DNA of 64,000 bases from CAIZGX01 sp046048875 (GCA_046048875.1 JBJOFG010000013.1:1-64000), one strand, 5' to 3'; shown: positions 41,602 to 52,040, numbered from the stretch's first letter. Translations and numbers: made by a program. The notes: a model not told the origin generated them from the letters alone.

Positions 41602-42525
41602 TCAATAAAGTCGAGGTGAAAGATGAGTTCCTTTAGGTCCAATGGCATAGCGCACAAACAATTCATGTGAGTTGTTCGCGTAGGTGGCCAAATCTGAAAG
41701 CGTGTAATCGAATGCGTAGCCGAACTTCCAATTTGGATTTGCTTGAATCTCTAACATAGCAATCATGCTGTTATCTGTGCGATAACCTAAGCCAGCGCCA
41801 TAGGTTTTCTTGTAGTATACATTCATGTTGAAGTCGGCATTCATAGGTGCTCCAGTCACGTATTTTACAAGCGTATTCGGCTTCAGTGTAATCATCGGAT
41901 TTAATTCATAGATGTAACCACCTTGAAGGTAAAAGTGCGGAGCTTCGAAGGCTGTTAGATTCAACTCTGTGGTATTTACTGAAAGAACATTTTTTCGGAA
42001 GTGAGGAATTGAAATTCCAGCATACCAGTTTTTCGCATAAGCAAATGCTCCTGTTCCAAAATTGAATGTGGTTTCTTTAACGTTCGCGCCGAAGGCGTTA
42101 TCAACGCTTCCGTCTATGCTGTGTTGCACATCGGCCAATCCAATGTTATATTGGGAAAGGTTTAGTTGCAATCCGAAAGCCAAACGGAACGTCGGGAATT
42201 TCAAGTGATAACTTCCCGCCAAACCGAGTTGTAATCTTTTTGCAGCTCCTATTTCATCGTTGGAAAGCGTTATGCCCGCTCCCATTTGCTCGTTGAAATA
42301 AGCTTTATGTGCATTGGCAGTGAAGGTGCTCGGCGCTCCATTCATGCCTGTCCATTGGGAACGATAGAGGAGATTGCTTTGTAGGTCGACATTGCTTCCA
42401 GCATATGCAGGGTTTATTCCCATAGGATTAAACATGTATGCAGACGACTGAGGATCTTGTTGTGCGAATACATTCGCGGTCACAAGACTAATTGTTAGTG
42501 TAAGGAGTGTGATGTAGTTTTTCAT
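41602..42525 (-). CDS. PorP/SprF family outer-membrane protein
   Basis: A 307-residue outer-membrane protein with a signal peptide ending NVFAQ (near residue 22). QDPQSSAYMFNPMGINPAYAGS is the family's N-terminal hallmark, and LLYRSQWTGMNGAPSTFTANAH follows as usual. Alternating beta strands to the C terminus suggest a barrel. SprF in gliding flavobacteria is needed to move SprB-type adhesins to the surface via T9SS, and such genes usually lie just downstream of the adhesin they serve, as here. I chose the ATG at 42525, overlapping the adhesin stop codon by one base (TAATG). Confidence 0.94.
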   Translation of the reverse strand: MKNYITLLTLTISLVTANVFAQQDPQSSAYMFNPMGINPAYAGSNVDLQSNLLYRSQWTGMNGAPSTFTANAHKAYFNEQMGAGITLSNDEIGAAKRLQLGLAGSYHLKFPTFRLAFGLQLNLSQYNIGLADVQHSIDGSVDNAFGANVKETTFNFGTGAFAYAKNWYAGISIPHFRKNVLSVNTTELNLTAFEAPHFYLQGGYIYELNPMITLKPNTLVKYVTGAPMNADFNMNVYYKKTYGAGLGYRTDNSMIAMLEIQANPNWKFGYAFDYTLSDLATYANNSHELFVRYAIGPKGTHLSPRLY

Positions 42526-45500
42526 TATCTCCAAAGTGTTAGGTATCCAGATTTATCTGAAAGGGTTTCACTGAATTTCACAACGTAGTAATAGGTTCCG
42601 GTTGGAAGATTTCCACCGTCCCAATCGTTTTTGTAGTTATCGGATTGATAAACCTTGTCTCCCCAAATGTTGAATATTTCAATCGAGTAGGTGAGTCCTG
42701 CAGGTACATTTTCAATTTCGAAAACATCGTTTGTTCCATCTCCATTCGGCGAGAAGCCTTCAGGAATGAACAGGTCGCAAGGATCGACATCCAAGTAATC
42801 TGGAACGCCATCGAAATCGCAATCGTCGGGTGTAATTCCATCTTGATTGAAATCAATTTCATCAATGGTTAACCATTGGTCGTTGTCGTCGTTGGTATCT
42901 ATGAAATTGAAGTTTCCATCATCATCGGTATCATCAGGACCAACACCGTCTCCGTCTACATCGTTTTCAAATTCATCTAACAGCGTGTCATCATCGCTAT
43001 CCAAATCTTGGAAGTTCGGCGTGCCGTCTTGATCGTAGTCATCGGCTGGCATGCCATCGGGCTCAATACTGTCCTCTAAACCGTTTCCGTTTGTGTCGGT
43101 AATGGCTCCGCTTCCAATGGTTCCGTTGCCATCTGGATCTTCTCCAAGGTTTTCAATGACATCAAAAATTCCATCGTTATCGGAATCTAGATCTTCGGTG
43201 TCTGGAATTCCATCAACATCAGTATCTCCGTCATTCGAGGCTGTCAAGTTCTCTGTTTCATCGGTAATGCCATCGTTGTCATCGTCGAGGTCATTCAAGT
43301 TGTTAACGCCGTCTAAATCAGGATCGGCGCACAATCCTTCCGTTAGGTTTTCGTCAATCTCCGAGTTGCAGTTGTCATCTACATTGTTACAGATCTCAGT
43401 TGCATTCGGATTAATCAACGAATCACTTCCGTTACAATCGACCAAACCGCCGGTGTACAAGAGATATCCATCTGGAAGTGTACACGAAATAGAATCGGTT
43501 CCAACATCTCCAAATCCGTCTAAATCGAAATCAGCTAAATAGGTCTCGAAAACAAGTCCATCGTCAATACTGCCGTTGCAATCGTCATCGAGTTGATTGC
43601 AGATTTCGATTCCATTTGGATTAATGAGAATATTCAGGTCATTGCAATCAGTAGTATCCGAAGTATATCCTAAAGGCTGGGTGCATGCTGAAATGAAATT
43701 ATTGATATCACCGAAACTGTCACCGTCAAGATCTGCATAATAGATTTGTGTTACTCCTTCATCGATTAGCGCATTGCAATTATCGTCGAGCTGATTGCAA
43801 AGTTCTGGCATTCCGGGACTGACGAATGCGGTTGTGTCATTGCAATCACCCCCCAATGTTGTAAAACCGTTTGGTGCTGTGCAAGCTTGGATGAAGGTGT
43901 TTGAATTTCCGAATCCGTCGTTGTCAAAATCGGGATAGAATGTAATGAGTACTCCTTCGTCAATTTGAATGTTGCAATTGTCGTCGATGTTGTTACAAAT
44001 CTCAGTAGCAATTGGGTTGACAAAAATTGAAGCGTCGTTGCAATCGGCATTGTTCGAAACGAATCCGGCAGGAGCTGTACATCCGATCACGAATATATTT
44101 CCACCAAATGTATCACCATCTGCATCGAGGTAAAAAGCTAACTGAACTCCTTCGTCGATAAGGGTATTACAATTGTCATCAATGGTGTTGCATAATTCGG
44201 AAGCCAATGGATTGGTGCTGAAAGAGCCGTCGTTACAGTCGGCGCTATTCAAGACATATCCGGCTGGAGGTGTGCAACCTGTTGCCGTGATGTTTATATT
44301 TCCGAAGCCATCTGAATCGGCATCGAGATAAAAGATTGAAGTTGCGTTTTCATCCACAATCAAATCACAGTCGTCATCTTGAAGGTTGCAAATTTCATTT
44401 GCTCCTGGATAAGCCACCGCGCTGTTGTCATTGCAATCGGTGTTGTCGTTCGAATAACCAAGAGGGGCAGAGCATGCGAGTGTAGTTACATTTCCATTTC
44501 CAAATCCATCGTTGTCGAAATCTAAGAAGAATACTTCTTGAACGCCTTCGTCAACCAATCCGTTGCAGTTGTCGTCTAGCAAATTGCACAATTCTGTTCC
44601 TAGCGGAGAAATCGATGCATTTGAGTCGTTACAGTCTGCATTGTTTGCCACGTAACCAAATGGAAGTGTGCAATACGAAATGGTACTGTTCGGATTTCCA
44701 TAAGAATCACCGTCGGTATCTTCATAATAAATGTTGAAGAGAATATTTTCATCGACTTGGTTGTTACAGTTGTCATCAATACTGTTGCACAATTCAACCG
44801 CACCAGGCTGGACATAGCTATCACTGTCATCGCAATCGGTGGCATTCGTTACATAACCAGCGGGAAGTGAACACGCAAGAATTGTGTTAGACGGAGATCC
44901 GAAATTATCGTTATCGGAATCTGCGTAGAACTCTAATTGGACTCCCTCATCAGCAGTTCCATTGCAGTTTTCATCTAGTAAATTACAGATTTCTGATATG
45001 CTTGGATTGAATCCGGCATTGCTGTCGTTACAGTCGCTGCTGTTCAACACAAAACCATTTGGTGCCGTACATGCCATTGTGAATACATTCGGATTACCGT
45101 AATTGTCATTGTCATTGTCGGCATAAAAAGCCAATTGCACACCTTCGTCTATTTGACCGTTACAGTTTTCGTCAGCAAGGTTACAGATCTCAGCAGCGCC
45201 CGGATAAATACCCGAATCACTGTCGTTGCAATCAATACTGTTCGACGAATATCCGAAGGGCTGCGAACACGCTTGGGTTGTCACACTGCTTGTTCCAAAC
45301 GAATCTCCGTCGGCATCTAGGTAATAGGTGTTGAGAGCGCCTTCATCAACAAGTGTGTTACAGTTGTCATCCAACAAATTACAAAGCTCAGATGCATTCG
45401 GATTGATTGAAGCAATGTTGTCGTTGCAATCGTTAGAGTTGTTCGCGTAGCCTGCGGGTGCAGAACATGAGAGTGTTGTTGGTGCAATACCTCCGAATCC

Positions 45501-48221
45501 ATCTCCGTCCTGATCGGCATAAAACAAAACTTGAACTCCCTCATCTGTCAGTCCATTGCAATTGTCATCGAGAAGATTACAAAGTTCAGTTCCATTTGGA
45601 TTTACAGATGGAAGGTTGTCGTTGCAGTCTGTATTGTTAATGACGTATCCGAGAGGTTGAATGCATGCGTTCAAAGGAGCGAGCGGATTTCCAAAAGTAT
45701 CACTGTCGCTGTCGGCGTAGTAGGTTTGAACAACCAGTCCATCATCGACTTGATTGTTACAGTTATCATCTAAGGCATTACAAAGTTCTGTTGCACCAGG
45801 GTATGCAGTTGAACTATTATCGTTACAGTCAAGGTCGTTGGTGACATATCCTACGGGTAGCGTGCAGGCATAGATGTTTTGAGAATTCGACCCAAACGAA
45901 TCTCCATCTGCATCGAGGAAATACAAGTTTTGAACTCCTTCGTCAATTCCTCCATTGCAATTCTCATCTATTCCGTTACAGATTTCCGTTGCATTCGGAA
46001 AAACATTGGCGTTAGCGTCATTACAATCATTGAAATTTGAAACATAGCCGCTTGGAAGCACGCATCCAGTAGTGGTAAGGTTAATATTTCCAAATCCGTC
46101 TGTATCGCCATCGAAGTAATAGGTATTCAAAACGCCTTCATCAATGAGGCCATTGCAATTGTCGTCAATGTTGTTACATATTTCAACAATGCCTGGACGT
46201 ATGCTTGAATTGTTGTCGTTGCAATCTGTTGCATTTACAACATAACCTGCAGGCGGCGAGCACGCCATGAGACTTACCAAGGCATTTCCAAAACCGTCTC
46301 CGTCTGCGTCCGCGAAATAAGTAATTTGAACTCCTTCGTCAATGAAGGTGTCGCAATCATCATCGATTCCGTTACAGATTTCATTGGCATTCGGATAAAC
46401 GAAGTTGTTCGCGTCGTTACAATCACTGTTGTTGGAAACATAACCAACAGGATTGGTGCATGCTAAAATTGGAAATGCAGCGTTTCCGAAAAAGTCATTG
46501 TCTGCATCGACGTAAAAAACATTCTGCACGCCTTCATCTATCGATGTATTACAGTTGTCGTCGAAACCGTTACATGTTTCTGAGGCACTTGGATAAATTG
46601 TAGGATTCGAATCGTTACAGTCGGTTGGGTTAGATACATATCCGTTTGGCTGAGAGCACGCGATGGTCGTATTAATCAGATTACCGGCACCATCTCCGTC
46701 TAAATCTGCGTAGTACGTAATGAACAATAATCCTTCATCAATGCTGCCGTTGCAATTGTCATCGAGGTTGTTACAAATTTCAGTAGAAGCTGGATAGATT
46801 GAAATGTTATTGTCGTTGCAGTCGAGGTTATTGGTTACATAACCGCTTGGGGGAGTGCAAGCCAAAATAGTACTCAAAGGATTTCCGAATGAATCTGTAT
46901 CAGCATCAGCATAAAACAACTGTTGCACCCCTTCATCAGTTTGATTGTTGCAATTGTCATCTATTAGATTGCACAATTCCGAAGTCCCGGGATTGATGCT
47001 TGCGACATTGTCATTGCAATCGGTTCCATTGGCAACATATCCTATAGGCAGCGCGCAAGCTAACGTGGTGATATTCCCATTACCAAAGTTGTCGCCATCA
47101 TTATCGAGGTAATAAGTGTTTAAAACGCCTTCATCAATTTGACCATTGCAATTATCGTCGATGGTGTTACAAACCTCACTTGAGAAAGGGTTTATTGCTG
47201 CGCTGTTATCGTTGCAATCGAGATTGCTTGACACATAACCAATTGGAGCGGAACAACCCAAAACACTTATGTTCGGATTTCCGAATGAGTCTCCGTCTGC
47301 ATCGAGGTAGTAGTTGTTTTGAACTCCTTCGTCGGTTATACCGTTGCAATTGTCGTCAATTCCATTACATATTTCATTGGCGAAATTCAGAGTAAGCGTT
47401 ACGTCGTCGAAAGCCGATGGACATGTTGTATTTGTAATGGTCCATCTGAAAGTGTAAACCCCGGGAGTGCTTACTGTGACATTGGAGTTGTTTGCGTTTG
47501 GTGAGTTAAATTCAGCTGAGCCTGGTCCAGAAACCAAAGACCATAATCCAGTTGAAGGACTGGCATTGTTGGCATTGAGGGTATAGGTTAATCCGCAAAA
47601 TGTAGCATCTGGTCCTGCGTTTGGAAACACTTGGTTATTGTCGAAAGTGATACTTACTTGATCTGAGGTAATTGGACAAACGCCGTTGAAAATCGTCCAT
47701 TGCAACGTGTAAGTGCCACTTGTGAAAACTTCAATGGACGATGAAGGACTGTTGGGATTTGAAAAGGAAATAGCACCAGGTCCGCTTACAGTGAACCAAT
47801 TGCCAAAACCAAAGGTAGGATTGTTGGCTACGAGGAATGTGTTAAGACCGCATACACTTTGGTCTATTCCAGCATCTGCAACGGTAGCATTGTTGTAAAA
47901 GGTGATGTTAACATTGTCGGAAGTACTCACAGATGCCTCCGTTATCGTCCAAGTGAAAGTATAAACGCCTTCAACCGAGACTGAAACGGAAGAATTTCGA
48001 GCGGTAGGATTTGAAAATATGGCAACACCTGGCCCGCCGGCTTGTGTCCACAAACCAGTACCAGTCTGAGGGTCGTTCGCGTTAAGTGTTATCGAAAATC
48101 CGCAAGTCGATTGATCAAATCCGGCATTCGCATTCGGTGCAGGTAGAAGCCCATTGCTGCCTAAGGAGATAAAAGGAATAAAGATTAACGCGCTGAAAAG
48201 TGCGAGTAGTTTATTTCGCAT
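42525..48221 (-). CDS. Giant MopE-repeat surface protein with T9SS type B sorting domain
   Basis: An 1898-residue exported protein. After the signal peptide (to about 24) come three Ig/PKD-like modules of about 85 residues (31-280), each with a conserved pair of Cys. From residue 283 to about 1610 there are 20 full MopE-like metal-binding repeats of about 66 residues, each with ICNxIDDNCNxxIDEG, a DxDxDxxG loop and GYV...DCND, plus a partial 21st. A thrombospondin-3-like Asp-rich calcium region follows (about 1615-1810). The end (1815-1898: FIPEGFSPNGDGTNDVF...YYYVVKF) is a type B T9SS sorting domain. With its SprF-like partner it is best read as a calcium-stiffened adhesin. Confidence 0.94.
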   Translation of the reverse strand: MRNKLLALFSALIFIPFISLGSNGLLPAPNANAGFDQSTCGFSITLNANDPQTGTGLWTQAGGPGVAIFSNPTARNSSVSVSVEGVYTFTWTITEASVSTSDNVNITFYNNATVADAGIDQSVCGLNTFLVANNPTFGFGNWFTVSGPGAISFSNPNSPSSSIEVFTSGTYTLQWTIFNGVCPITSDQVSITFDNNQVFPNAGPDATFCGLTYTLNANNASPSTGLWSLVSGPGSAEFNSPNANNSNVTVSTPGVYTFRWTITNTTCPSAFDDVTLTLNFANEICNGIDDNCNGITDEGVQNNYYLDADGDSFGNPNISVLGCSAPIGYVSSNLDCNDNSAAINPFSSEVCNTIDDNCNGQIDEGVLNTYYLDNDGDNFGNGNITTLACALPIGYVANGTDCNDNVASINPGTSELCNLIDDNCNNQTDEGVQQLFYADADTDSFGNPLSTILACTPPSGYVTNNLDCNDNNISIYPASTEICNNLDDNCNGSIDEGLLFITYYADLDGDGAGNLINTTIACSQPNGYVSNPTDCNDSNPTIYPSASETCNGFDDNCNTSIDEGVQNVFYVDADNDFFGNAAFPILACTNPVGYVSNNSDCNDANNFVYPNANEICNGIDDDCDTFIDEGVQITYFADADGDGFGNALVSLMACSPPAGYVVNATDCNDNNSSIRPGIVEICNNIDDNCNGLIDEGVLNTYYFDGDTDGFGNINLTTTGCVLPSGYVSNFNDCNDANANVFPNATEICNGIDENCNGGIDEGVQNLYFLDADGDSFGSNSQNIYACTLPVGYVTNDLDCNDNSSTAYPGATELCNALDDNCNNQVDDGLVVQTYYADSDSDTFGNPLAPLNACIQPLGYVINNTDCNDNLPSVNPNGTELCNLLDDNCNGLTDEGVQVLFYADQDGDGFGGIAPTTLSCSAPAGYANNSNDCNDNIASINPNASELCNLLDDNCNTLVDEGALNTYYLDADGDSFGTSSVTTQACSQPFGYSSNSIDCNDSDSGIYPGAAEICNLADENCNGQIDEGVQLAFYADNDNDNYGNPNVFTMACTAPNGFVLNSSDCNDSNAGFNPSISEICNLLDENCNGTADEGVQLEFYADSDNDNFGSPSNTILACSLPAGYVTNATDCDDSDSYVQPGAVELCNSIDDNCNNQVDENILFNIYYEDTDGDSYGNPNSTISYCTLPFGYVANNADCNDSNASISPLGTELCNLLDDNCNGLVDEGVQEVFFLDFDNDGFGNGNVTTLACSAPLGYSNDNTDCNDNSAVAYPGANEICNLQDDDCDLIVDENATSIFYLDADSDGFGNINITATGCTPPAGYVLNSADCNDGSFSTNPLASELCNTIDDNCNTLIDEGVQLAFYLDADGDTFGGNIFVIGCTAPAGFVSNNADCNDASIFVNPIATEICNNIDDNCNIQIDEGVLITFYPDFDNDGFGNSNTFIQACTAPNGFTTLGGDCNDTTAFVSPGMPELCNQLDDNCNALIDEGVTQIYYADLDGDSFGDINNFISACTQPLGYTSDTTDCNDLNILINPNGIEICNQLDDDCNGSIDDGLVFETYLADFDLDGFGDVGTDSISCTLPDGYLLYTGGLVDCNGSDSLINPNATEICNNVDDNCNSEIDENLTEGLCADPDLDGVNNLNDLDDDNDGITDETENLTASNDGDTDVDGIPDTEDLDSDNDGIFDVIENLGEDPDGNGTIGSGAITDTNGNGLEDSIEPDGMPADDYDQDGTPNFQDLDSDDDTLLDEFENDVDGDGVGPDDTDDDGNFNFIDTNDDNDQWLTIDEIDFNQDGITPDDCDFDGVPDYLDVDPCDLFIPEGFSPNGDGTNDVFEIENVPAGLTYSIEIFNIWGDKVYQSDNYKNDWDGGNLPTGTYYYVVKFSETLSDKSGYLTLWR
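43391..47375 (-). repeat. About 198-bp coding tandem repeats (20 full copies)
   Basis: This is the DNA of the MopE-like units. The period is about 198 bp, conserved mainly at the Cys/Asp motifs. Copies differ by many synonymous and loop changes, so they are not recent identical duplications. Confidence 0.9.
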
Positions 48222-48273
48222 ACACGAAAAGATTAGATCAGTAAGAATTTGTTTAGTTAGTTTCCTAACTGAA

Positions 48274-48281
48274 CAAAGGTA
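48274..48281 (-). promoter_or_regulatory. -7 promoter element of the adhesin operon
   Basis: TACCTTTG on the minus strand, an exact -7 consensus match, 52 nt upstream of the adhesin ATG and within the 76-nt gap after the lectin gene. No well-spaced -33 TTG was found. Confidence 0.45.
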
Positions 48282-48297
48282 AGACTTGCTCTTACGA

Positions 48298-50496
48298 TTA
48301 CTGCATCAAGAAAGTTCCCGAAACTTGATAATTTTCAACACCTCCGCATACAGATGAAAGCACAAGTGTGTAGAAATATGTTCCATCAGAAAGTTCATCT
48401 ACTTCGGGACAAAAAATGGTTGGAGTAGTTGCCTCAAAAAGTAGTTTTCCCCAACGATTGTAGATATGTAAATCGAAAGTATTCAGCAATGAAAATAGCT
48501 CGCTTTGTGTCATTCCCGGAAGGAAAGGGGTCCAACAAGCGTTCAGCAAATCACCGTCATTCGAAGTAACAACAGTTGGGTATTGAATCAATTCAATTTC
48601 AAACTGGCTTGAAGAACTTTCAACGATGGAAACCGATTGTGAATCTGTGCAACCCGAAGAAATATCTGTTGCAACCAAAGTGTAGTCAGCAGCTGAAGAG
48701 ACATTTGGATTAATGGTATTGTTTCCATCTACGATGAAACCATTGGTAGTCGTCCAATCTAAATTGTAATTGTTAGAATTGTTTACAGCAACATTTACAA
48801 TTGGAATTACAGGATTTAGACAACTCAATGTGTCTTGAATACCAATGGTTATTGAGGGGGTAGTGAAGTTTTCAGCGATTGAAATATTCGCACTAGACTC
48901 ACAACCATTGTCATTATTGGTAATTGTTACAGCGTATGTTCCCGCGTCGTCCACTTGAATAGAAGCAGTGCCTTGACCTGAAAGTATTCCTGGACCAGAC
49001 CAAATGAAAGATGGTGAGCTTGCATTTGTATTTGTGCTAATTGAGCTTGTTGGAGTGACACAATTTAGTTCATTAGAGGATGATAGGCTAACGGAAGGAG
49101 CATTGAAATCAGCATTCACGGTGATTGATTCTGAATCGAAGCAGTTACTATTCAGTGATGCATTAATGACATATGTGCCGGCAGCGGCGACATTAACTGT
49201 TGATAAAGTTGTACCACCGTTAATTGTGCCGTTGGTAGTTGACCAATTGTAAGTGGCGTTTGGAAATCCATTAACAGTTGCTGATAAATTTCCGTTTGGG
49301 TTGTTGCAGTTCAATTGAGGTATACCCCCTGTGATAATTTGAAAATCAGAGTAATCAGCCACAATCGTAATTGTGTCCATGGCTTGACAAATGCCCTGGT
49401 AATCGGTAAGAACAGAATAAAACCCAGGAGAATCAACACCTACTGAGAATGCGTTGGTAGGTGTGATAAAATTTCCATCCGAAGTAATCCAAAAGAAAGT
49501 CACACCATTGATATTACTTATTGAATTTATACTTGTAACAGGGTTAGCGCAGTTGATGTCAGAAACTGCATTAGCATCGACAGAGAGCGGTTCGACAGTC
49601 ACATTAAAATTCTGCTCCGTTGTCACCCCGCATAAATCGGTATAAATAACATTATAAATGGTCGAACTGCTTGGAGTAGCAACAGGGCTTGCACCGTTAG
49701 GATTACTTAAATCAGTAGCCGGTGTCCATTGAAATGTTCCATTGACGTCAGCGCCGCTTACAGTTAAGACAGCCGCGGCACCGGGACAAATTGTAATGTC
49801 GTTCGTTGTGTTCAAAATGTCTGGGGTGAGACAAACACTTTGGATATTGGACAGCCCTCCAGTTCCTGCTGTAAAGCCCCAATTCACCATGCTTTGACCT
49901 GAAAATACATTTTCAATGATATCTATTGTTGTTTGTAATCGAAGTTCGCAATCGAAGTAAACTGAAAATAAATAGTTAATTGGATCCCAAATTAATCGAA
50001 CAGGATGATTTTGTCCGTCTTCCGTGTTTGCATTGAACGCATTCATTTGAACAGGCCCCCCAAGATTATCAATGGTGTTATGATTAACATTTCCATTGCG
50101 CTGAATAGCTATATGGTCAAATCCAGGATCGGAATACGGATTCTGGTTTTGGTAGGTATCAAATTCAACTGCGAAACTTGTTCCGAAATTTAAATAACCC
50201 ATTCCGCCGCCACTCGCACCAATAGCCGAAGTCCCTTGTGTATGCATGACAAAACACATTCCGTCTGCACCATTGACGTCAGAATATCCAAGAAACATTT
50301 CAAAGGAAATATCAAAAGGTTGGTTTAAATCAATCTGATCTGCATACCAAACCGTTCCGTTCTGTGTGCCTAAATTTGGAGTAAGCTGATAACAATCATT
50401 GCCTGTAGCGGTTGCAGACCCGTTCAGAAAGTAAGCTTGTCCGTAAGATGCAGACAAGGCCGCAGCGAAGACGAAAAGAAGAAAGATTTTTTTCAT
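48298..50496 (-). CDS. L-type lectin domain protein with T9SS type B sorting domain
   Basis: A 732-residue exported protein. After the signal peptide (ending ASYGQ, about residue 20), residues about 22-225 match L-type (legume-like) lectin domains of Bacteroidota: the FDISFEMFLG strand, DGMCFVMH (Asp/Gly metal region), SFAVEFDTYQNQNPYSDPGFDHI (Ca/Mn ligands) and VYFDCELRLQTT. Five or so Ig-like modules with paired Cys follow (230-650). The last 85 residues (ELIQYPTVVTSNDGDLLNACW...YFYTLVL) are a diverged type B T9SS sorting domain. It probably binds surface glycans. I chose the ATG at 50496, which starts with Lys-Lys, instead of the longer frame at 50526. Confidence 0.92.
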   Translation of the reverse strand: MKKIFLLFVFAAALSASYGQAYFLNGSATATGNDCYQLTPNLGTQNGTVWYADQIDLNQPFDISFEMFLGYSDVNGADGMCFVMHTQGTSAIGASGGGMGYLNFGTSFAVEFDTYQNQNPYSDPGFDHIAIQRNGNVNHNTIDNLGGPVQMNAFNANTEDGQNHPVRLIWDPINYLFSVYFDCELRLQTTIDIIENVFSGQSMVNWGFTAGTGGLSNIQSVCLTPDILNTTNDITICPGAAAVLTVSGADVNGTFQWTPATDLSNPNGASPVATPSSSTIYNVIYTDLCGVTTEQNFNVTVEPLSVDANAVSDINCANPVTSINSISNINGVTFFWITSDGNFITPTNAFSVGVDSPGFYSVLTDYQGICQAMDTITIVADYSDFQIITGGIPQLNCNNPNGNLSATVNGFPNATYNWSTTNGTINGGTTLSTVNVAAAGTYVINASLNSNCFDSESITVNADFNAPSVSLSSSNELNCVTPTSSISTNTNASSPSFIWSGPGILSGQGTASIQVDDAGTYAVTITNNDNGCESSANISIAENFTTPSITIGIQDTLSCLNPVIPIVNVAVNNSNNYNLDWTTTNGFIVDGNNTINPNVSSAADYTLVATDISSGCTDSQSVSIVESSSSQFEIELIQYPTVVTSNDGDLLNACWTPFLPGMTQSELFSLLNTFDLHIYNRWGKLLFEATTPTIFCPEVDELSDGTYFYTLVLSSVCGGVENYQVSGTFLMQ

Positions 50497-50526
50497 AAAA
50501 GCAAAGAGTGAAGTAAAGATACGCAA

Positions 50527-51270
50527 TTACTTCATTCCACGTTCTTTTCTCAATTGATCGTAAGCCTCTTGAACCTTGATGAATTTTTCTTGAGCGGCTT
50601 TTTGATACTCGTCTCCCAAGTCTTTAACTTTATCTGGATGGTATTTCATAGCCATTTTGCGGAAGGCTTTTTTCACTTCTTCGTCAGAGGCAGTGGCTTC
50701 AATTTCTAAAATTTTATAAGCAGATGCGGCATCTTTATAGAACATGGCCTGAATGCTTTCGTAATCCTTCTGACTAATGTTCAAGTCGTGTGCAATCTGC
50801 TTAATTAACTCGGCTTCCGCTTTTGCTACTTGTCCGTCTGCCTTCGCAATTCCAAATAAATAATGAAGCAATTGCAAACGCATCGGATGTTCCATGAAGT
50901 CGCGAATCTGATGGCATACTTCACGAACAGGAATGTCTTTGTTTAATAACTCCTTCAAGATACCAATTTGCTCAGCTGCTGCTGCGGGACCAAATTGTTT
51001 GTCAAAAAACTCACGAATGTATTGAAGTTCGCTTTTCATGAGCTTTCCGTCTGCTTTCATGACTGCTGCAGATAACACCAATAAGGCGGAGGAGAAGTCA
51101 CCGCGTTGTGTATGTCTGGCGTAGGTTCTGCGCTGAGAACCGGCTTGCTGTTCTTGTGTGCTTAGGGTTTTATCCTCGGCCATGTATCCAACCGCAAATC
51201 CAATTAATCCTCCAATTGGTCCGCCCAAAGCCCAACCAATTGCGCCACCTACCCATTTCGCAAATGCCAT
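50527..51270 (-). CDS. DjlA-like co-chaperone (TerB and J domains)
   Basis: A 247-residue protein. The N terminus has a Gly-rich hydrophobic segment (GGAIGWALGGPIGGLIGFAV, residues 8-27) resembling the GxxxG membrane segment of DjlA. A TerB-like helical domain follows (about 55-165), with SAAVMKADGKLMKSEL and GIAKADGQVAKAEAELIKQIA. The C-terminal J domain (about 180-245) has the HPD tripeptide in MKYHPDKVKDLG, needed to stimulate DnaK. It likely recruits DnaK to the membrane. It is 3 nt downstream of xth on the same strand. Confidence 0.94.
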   Translation of the reverse strand: MAFAKWVGGAIGWALGGPIGGLIGFAVGYMAEDKTLSTQEQQAGSQRRTYARHTQRGDFSSALLVLSAAVMKADGKLMKSELQYIREFFDKQFGPAAAAEQIGILKELLNKDIPVREVCHQIRDFMEHPMRLQLLHYLFGIAKADGQVAKAEAELIKQIAHDLNISQKDYESIQAMFYKDAASAYKILEIEATASDEEVKKAFRKMAMKYHPDKVKDLGDEYQKAAQEKFIKVQEAYDQLRKERGMK

Positions 51271-51273
51271 AAT

Positions 51274-52035
51274 TTATTCGATAATAATTCCAACCGGACA
51301 ATGATCCGATCCCATAATTTCATTTAAGATGAATGCATCTTTCACTTGTGGAAGGAATTTTTCACTCACCATGAAGTAATCAATTCTCCATCCCACATTT
51401 TTCGCACGTGAGTTGAACCGCGCACTCCACCAACTGTATTTTACCACTTCCGGATAAAAATGTCTAAATGAATCTTTGTATCCAGATGAGATGAAAGTGG
51501 AAAGCCCATCGATTTCTCTTTGCGTATATCCCGCACTCTTGTTGTAATTGCTTTTTGGATTGGCTAAGTCAATGGCCTGGTGAGCCACGTTCAAGTCTCC
51601 ACACAATACAACAGGTTTCTTTTTTTCTAAATTTTGAAGGTGCTTCAACAAATCAGCGTCCCACGTTTCTCTATAATCCAAGCGCGCCAATTCAGAACCG
51701 CTGTTTGGAACATACGTATTCACCAAGAAAAATTTCTCATATTCTGCAGTAATGATTCTCCCTTCTTGATCATGCTCATCGATGCCCAATCCAAAAGTAA
51801 CGCTTAATGGTTTTTCTTTAGAGATTAATGCAGTGCCGCTATAGCCAGGACGAACAGCGGAACTCGAGTAAATATGATATCCTGAAATGCCTTGCAAAGC
51901 CTCTTGAACCTGTGCATCGTTCGCTTTGGTTTCTTGCAAGCAAAGAACATCAGGATTCATTGTTTGAAAATCTTCAAAGAAGGTTTTCTTTGTGATGGCA
52001 CGAACTCCGTTAACGTTGAATGAAATGAGTTTCAT
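51274..52035 (-). CDS. xth: Exodeoxyribonuclease III / AP endonuclease
   Basis: A 253-residue EEP-fold nuclease that cuts at abasic sites and removes 3' blocks in base-excision repair. Motifs are NVNGVRAI, LCLQETKA (metal Glu), YVPNSGSELARLDYR, CGDLNVAH (catalytic Asp/Asn), SYWW-like NSRAKNVGWRIDYFMVS and GSDHCPVG (catalytic Asp-His). I chose the ATG at 52035, because the longer frame begins inside the mutase gene. It lies 5 nt after the mutase stop and 3 nt before the DjlA-like gene. Confidence 0.96.
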   Translation of the reverse strand: MKLISFNVNGVRAITKKTFFEDFQTMNPDVLCLQETKANDAQVQEALQGISGYHIYSSSAVRPGYSGTALISKEKPLSVTFGLGIDEHDQEGRIITAEYEKFFLVNTYVPNSGSELARLDYRETWDADLLKHLQNLEKKKPVVLCGDLNVAHQAIDLANPKSNYNKSAGYTQREIDGLSTFISSGYKDSFRHFYPEVVKYSWWSARFNSRAKNVGWRIDYFMVSEKFLPQVKDAFILNEIMGSDHCPVGIIIE

Positions 52036-52040
52036 AATTA

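Noticed and set aside
43051..43542. Ser/Pro-rich 163-codon ORF antisense to the giant adhesin
   Set aside because: It is the complement of the Asp-rich coding region, so its composition is explained by the opposite strand.
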